Part shown: piece by piece, positions 61,434 to 64,000 of the stretch
Position numbering within the stretch: the first letter of the stretch is position 1
Layout: each line of letters opens with the position of its first letter
Source: Chrysogorgia sp. JL179-B06
Taxonomy: Eukaryota > Cnidaria > Anthozoa > Scleralcyonacea > Chrysogorgiidae
Assembly (NCBI GenBank): GCA_035772405.1
Contig: JAYKKM010000125.1
Span: forward strand, 1 to 64,000
Length of the DNA stretch: 64,000 nt
Direction: 5' to 3'
Position numbers and translations under genes: made by a program
The notes under the pieces: generated by a model
What the model was told of the DNA's origin: nothing
Databases searched by the model: none
Seen by the model: only the letters and a program-made list of their open reading frames with translations

Positions 61434-64000
61434 CAAGACGAGCAAATACAAGGCATTGACTAGCAAATACAAGGCATTGACGAGCAAATACAAGGCATTG
61501 AATAGCAAATACAAGGCATTGAATAGCAAATACAAGGCATTGACGAGCAAATACAAGGCATTGAAAAGCAAATACAAGGCATTGAATAGAAATACAAGGC
61601 ATTGATGAGAAAATACAAGGCATTGACGAGCAAATACAAAGCATTGAATAGCAAATACAAGGCATTGACGAGCAAATACAAGGCATTGAAAAGCAAATAC
61701 AAGGCATTGAATAGCAAATACAAGGCATTGACGAGAAAATACAAGGCATTGACGAGCAAATACAAGGCATTAACGAGCAAATACAAGGCATTGACGAGCA
61801 AATACAAGGCATTGACGAGCAAATACAAGGCATTGACGAGCAAATACAAGGCATTGACGAGCAAATACAAGGCATCGACGAGCAAATACAAGGCATTGAC
61901 TAGCAAATACAAGGCATCGACGAGCGAATACAAAGCATTGACTAGCAAATACAATGCATTGAGGAGCAAATACAAGGCATTGACGAGAAAATACAAGGTA
62001 TTGAGGAGCAAATACAAGGTATTGAGCAGCAAATACAAGGTATTGAGGAGCAAATACAAGGCATTGACTAGCAAATACAAGGCATTGACAAGGAAATACA
62101 AGGCATTGACGAGCAAATACAAGGCATCGACGAGCAAATACAAGGCATCGACGAGCAAATACAAGGCATTGACGAGCAAATACAAGGCATCGACGAGCAA
62201 ATACAAGGCATTGACGAGCAAATACAAGGCATTGACGAGCAAATACAAGGCATTGACGAGCAAATACAAGGCATGAACCAGCAAATACAAGGCATTGACG
62301 AGCAAATAGAATGCATTGACGAGCAAATACAAGGCATTGACGAGCAAATACAAGGCATTGACGAGCAAATACAAGGCATAGACTAGCAAATACAATGCAT
62401 CGACGAGCAAATACAAGGCATCAACAAGCAAATACAAGGCATTGACGAGCAAATACTAGGCATTGACGAGCAAATACAAGGCATTGGCGAGCAAATACAA
62501 TGCATCAACGAGTAAATACAAGGCATCGACGAGCAAATACAAGGCATTGACTAACAAATACAAGGCATTGACGAGCAAATACAAGGCATTGACGAGCAAA
62601 TACAATGCATCAACGAGTAAATACAAGGCAATGATTAGCAAATACAAGGCATTGACTAACAAATACAAGGCATTGACGAGCAAATACAAGGCATTGAATA
62701 GCAAATACAAGGCATTGAATAGCAAATACAAGTCATTGACGAGCAAATACAAGGCATTGACGAGCAAATACAGGGCATCGACGAGCAAATACAAGACATC
62801 GACGAGCAAATACAAGGCATCGACGAGCAAATATCAAGGCATCGACGAGCAAATACAAGGCATCGACGAGCAAATACAAGGCATCGACGAGCAAATACAA
62901 GGCATTGACGAGCAAATACAAGGCATTGACTAGCAAATAACAAGGCATCGACGAGCAAATACAAGGCATTGACGAGCAAATACAAGTTTTTGACGAGCAA
63001 ATACAAGGCATTGACGAGCAAATACAAGGCATTGACTAGCAAATACAAGGCATTGACGAGCAAATACAAGGCATTGCATAGCAAATACAAGGCATTGAAT
63101 AGCAAATACAAGGCATTGACGAGCAAATACAAGGCATTGAATAGCAAATACAAGGCATTGAATAGCAAATACAAGGCATTGACGAGAAAATACAAGGCAT
63201 TGACGAGCAAATACAAGGCATTAACGAGCAAATACAAGGCATTGACAAGCAATTACAATGCATCAACGAGTAAATATAAGGCAATGAATAGCAAATACAA
63301 GGCATTGACTAACAAATACAAGGCATGGACGAGCAAATACAAGACATTGACTAGCAAATACAAGGCATCGACGAGCAAATACAAGGCATGAACCAGCAAA
63401 TACAAGGCATTGACGAGCAAATACAATGCATTGACGAGCAAATACAAGGCATTGACGAGAAAATACAAGGCATTGACGAGCAAATACAAGGCATTGACTA
63501 GAAAATACAATGTATCGACTAGCAAATACAAGGCATCGACTAGCAGATACAAGGCATCGGCGAGCAAACACAAGGCATTGGTGAGCAAATACAAGGCATC
63601 AACGAGCAAATACAAGGCATCAACGAGCAAATACAAGGCATTGAATAGCAAATACAAGGCATTGACGAGCAAATACAAGGCATTGAATAGCAAATACAAG
63701 GCATTGAATAGCAAATACAAGGCTTTGAATAGCAAATACAAGGCTTTGAATAGCAAATACAAGGCATCAACGAGCAAATACAAGGCATCGACGAGCAAAT
63801 ACAAGGCATCTTCGAGGAAATACAAGGCATTGACCAGCAAATACAAGGCATGAACCAGCAAATACAAGGCATTGACGAGCAAATAGAATGCATTGACGAG
63901 CAAATACAAGGCATTGACGAGCAAATACAAGGCATTGACGAGCAAATACAAGGCATAGACTAGCAAATACAATGCATCGACGAGCAAATACAAGGCATCA
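61434..64000 (-). repeat. Distal inverted-arm unit, copy 4 (runs off window)
   Basis: Close copy of 56,331-57,902 as far as 63,005. From there it switches to sequence like 45,410-46,310 and 50,100-50,690: AAGGCATTGCATAGC near 63,070, AATGTATCGACTAGC near 63,509 and GGCATCTTCGAGG near 63,805. The unit is therefore a join between the distal and the 4.4-kb families. It is still in satellite at the last base. Confidence 0.87.

Larger units (their letters stand above)
44216..64000 (-). repeat. 21-bp satellite array, inverted arm (block B)
   Basis: The same monomer continues here as its reverse complement (core GCAAATACAAGGCA), about 940 copies running off the window end. Reading the minus strand gives the same tail classes as the forward arm, mainly TCGTCAA, TAGTCAA, TATTCAA, TCGTCGA and TCCTCAA, so its closest relatives are block A3 and not A1 or A2. 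The TCTTCGA tail that marks A1 and A2 was not seen here. I found no monomer in forward orientation within this arm. There is no gene or unique sequence in it. Confidence 0.99.

Noticed and set aside
1..64000. CRISPR array (short repeats with variable segments)
   Set aside because: The period is 21 bp with a 14-base core and a 7-base tail drawn from a few related variants. CRISPR arrays have repeats of roughly 23-50 bp separated by unique spacers of similar length, and there are no cas genes.
1..64000. Telomeric repeat tract
   Set aside because: Telomere repeats are usually short (5-8 bp in most lineages) and G-rich on one strand. This monomer is 21 bp, about 43% GC, lacks G runs, and is divided into higher-order blocks. 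A subtelomeric position remains possible but is not shown.
1..64000. CENP-B-box-like site in the monomer
   Set aside because: The 17-base CENP-B box has an essential TTCG...A..CGGG pattern. The monomer has no CGGG and no matching spacing on either strand, so a centromeric role cannot be argued from that motif.

Overview
The whole 64 kb window is satellite DNA. From the first base to the last it is a tandem array of one 21-bp monomer, roughly 3,000 copies. Each monomer has a 14-base core, TGCCTTGTATTTGC, and a 7-base variable tail, most often TCGTCAA, TCGTTGA or TCGTCGA. I find no gene, RNA gene, transposon, CRISPR array, promoter or unique-sequence island. Neither edge of the array is inside the window. 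An array this long and homogeneous, with nested higher-order repeats, points to a eukaryotic heterochromatic locus (centromeric, pericentromeric, subtelomeric or sex-chromosome-like). The species cannot be told from the sequence. The tail variants look like decayed CpGs, which would suit a genome with germline CpG methylation.

Layout. (1) 1-11,330, block A1, + orientation: a mosaic of higher-order blocks, with 1-683 and 1,197-3,590 repeated about 5,757 bp later, and an indel-rich tract at 9,360-10,760. (2) 11,331-26,261, block A2, +: a subfamily rich in TCGTTGA and TTGTCAA tails, containing two nearly identical tandem copies of a 2,686-bp unit (16,870-22,241). (3) 26,262-44,215, block A3, +: a subfamily rich in TATTCAA and TCGTCGA tails, in two long tandem copies of 8.0 and 8.9 kb plus a partial third. 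A 79-bp piece is flipped at 26,262-26,340, and the same flipped piece recurs at 43,127-43,205. (4) 44,216-64,000, block B: the same satellite in the opposite orientation, beginning at a 29-bp perfect palindrome centred on base 44,215. It carries A3-type blocks in reversed order and its own recent duplications (4.4-4.6 kb at 45.6-54.6 kb; 0.9-2.6 kb units from 56.3 kb to the end).

Coding potential. The monomer is 21 bases long, a multiple of three, and several of its frames lack stops, so open frames of up to 1,384 codons arise on both strands and overlap one another. Their translations are only the heptapeptides ALYLLVN, MPCICSS, CLVFARQ, ALTSKYK and IDEQIQG. They change frame at indels, cross the inversion point, and lack any unique sequence. 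I treat them all as by-products of the repeat and annotate no CDS.

What stands out is the architecture: a large-scale orientation switch that is not a simple mirror fold, a duplicated micro-inversion, several nearly identical and therefore recent amplifications, and a CpG-decay signature that may explain most of the monomer classes.
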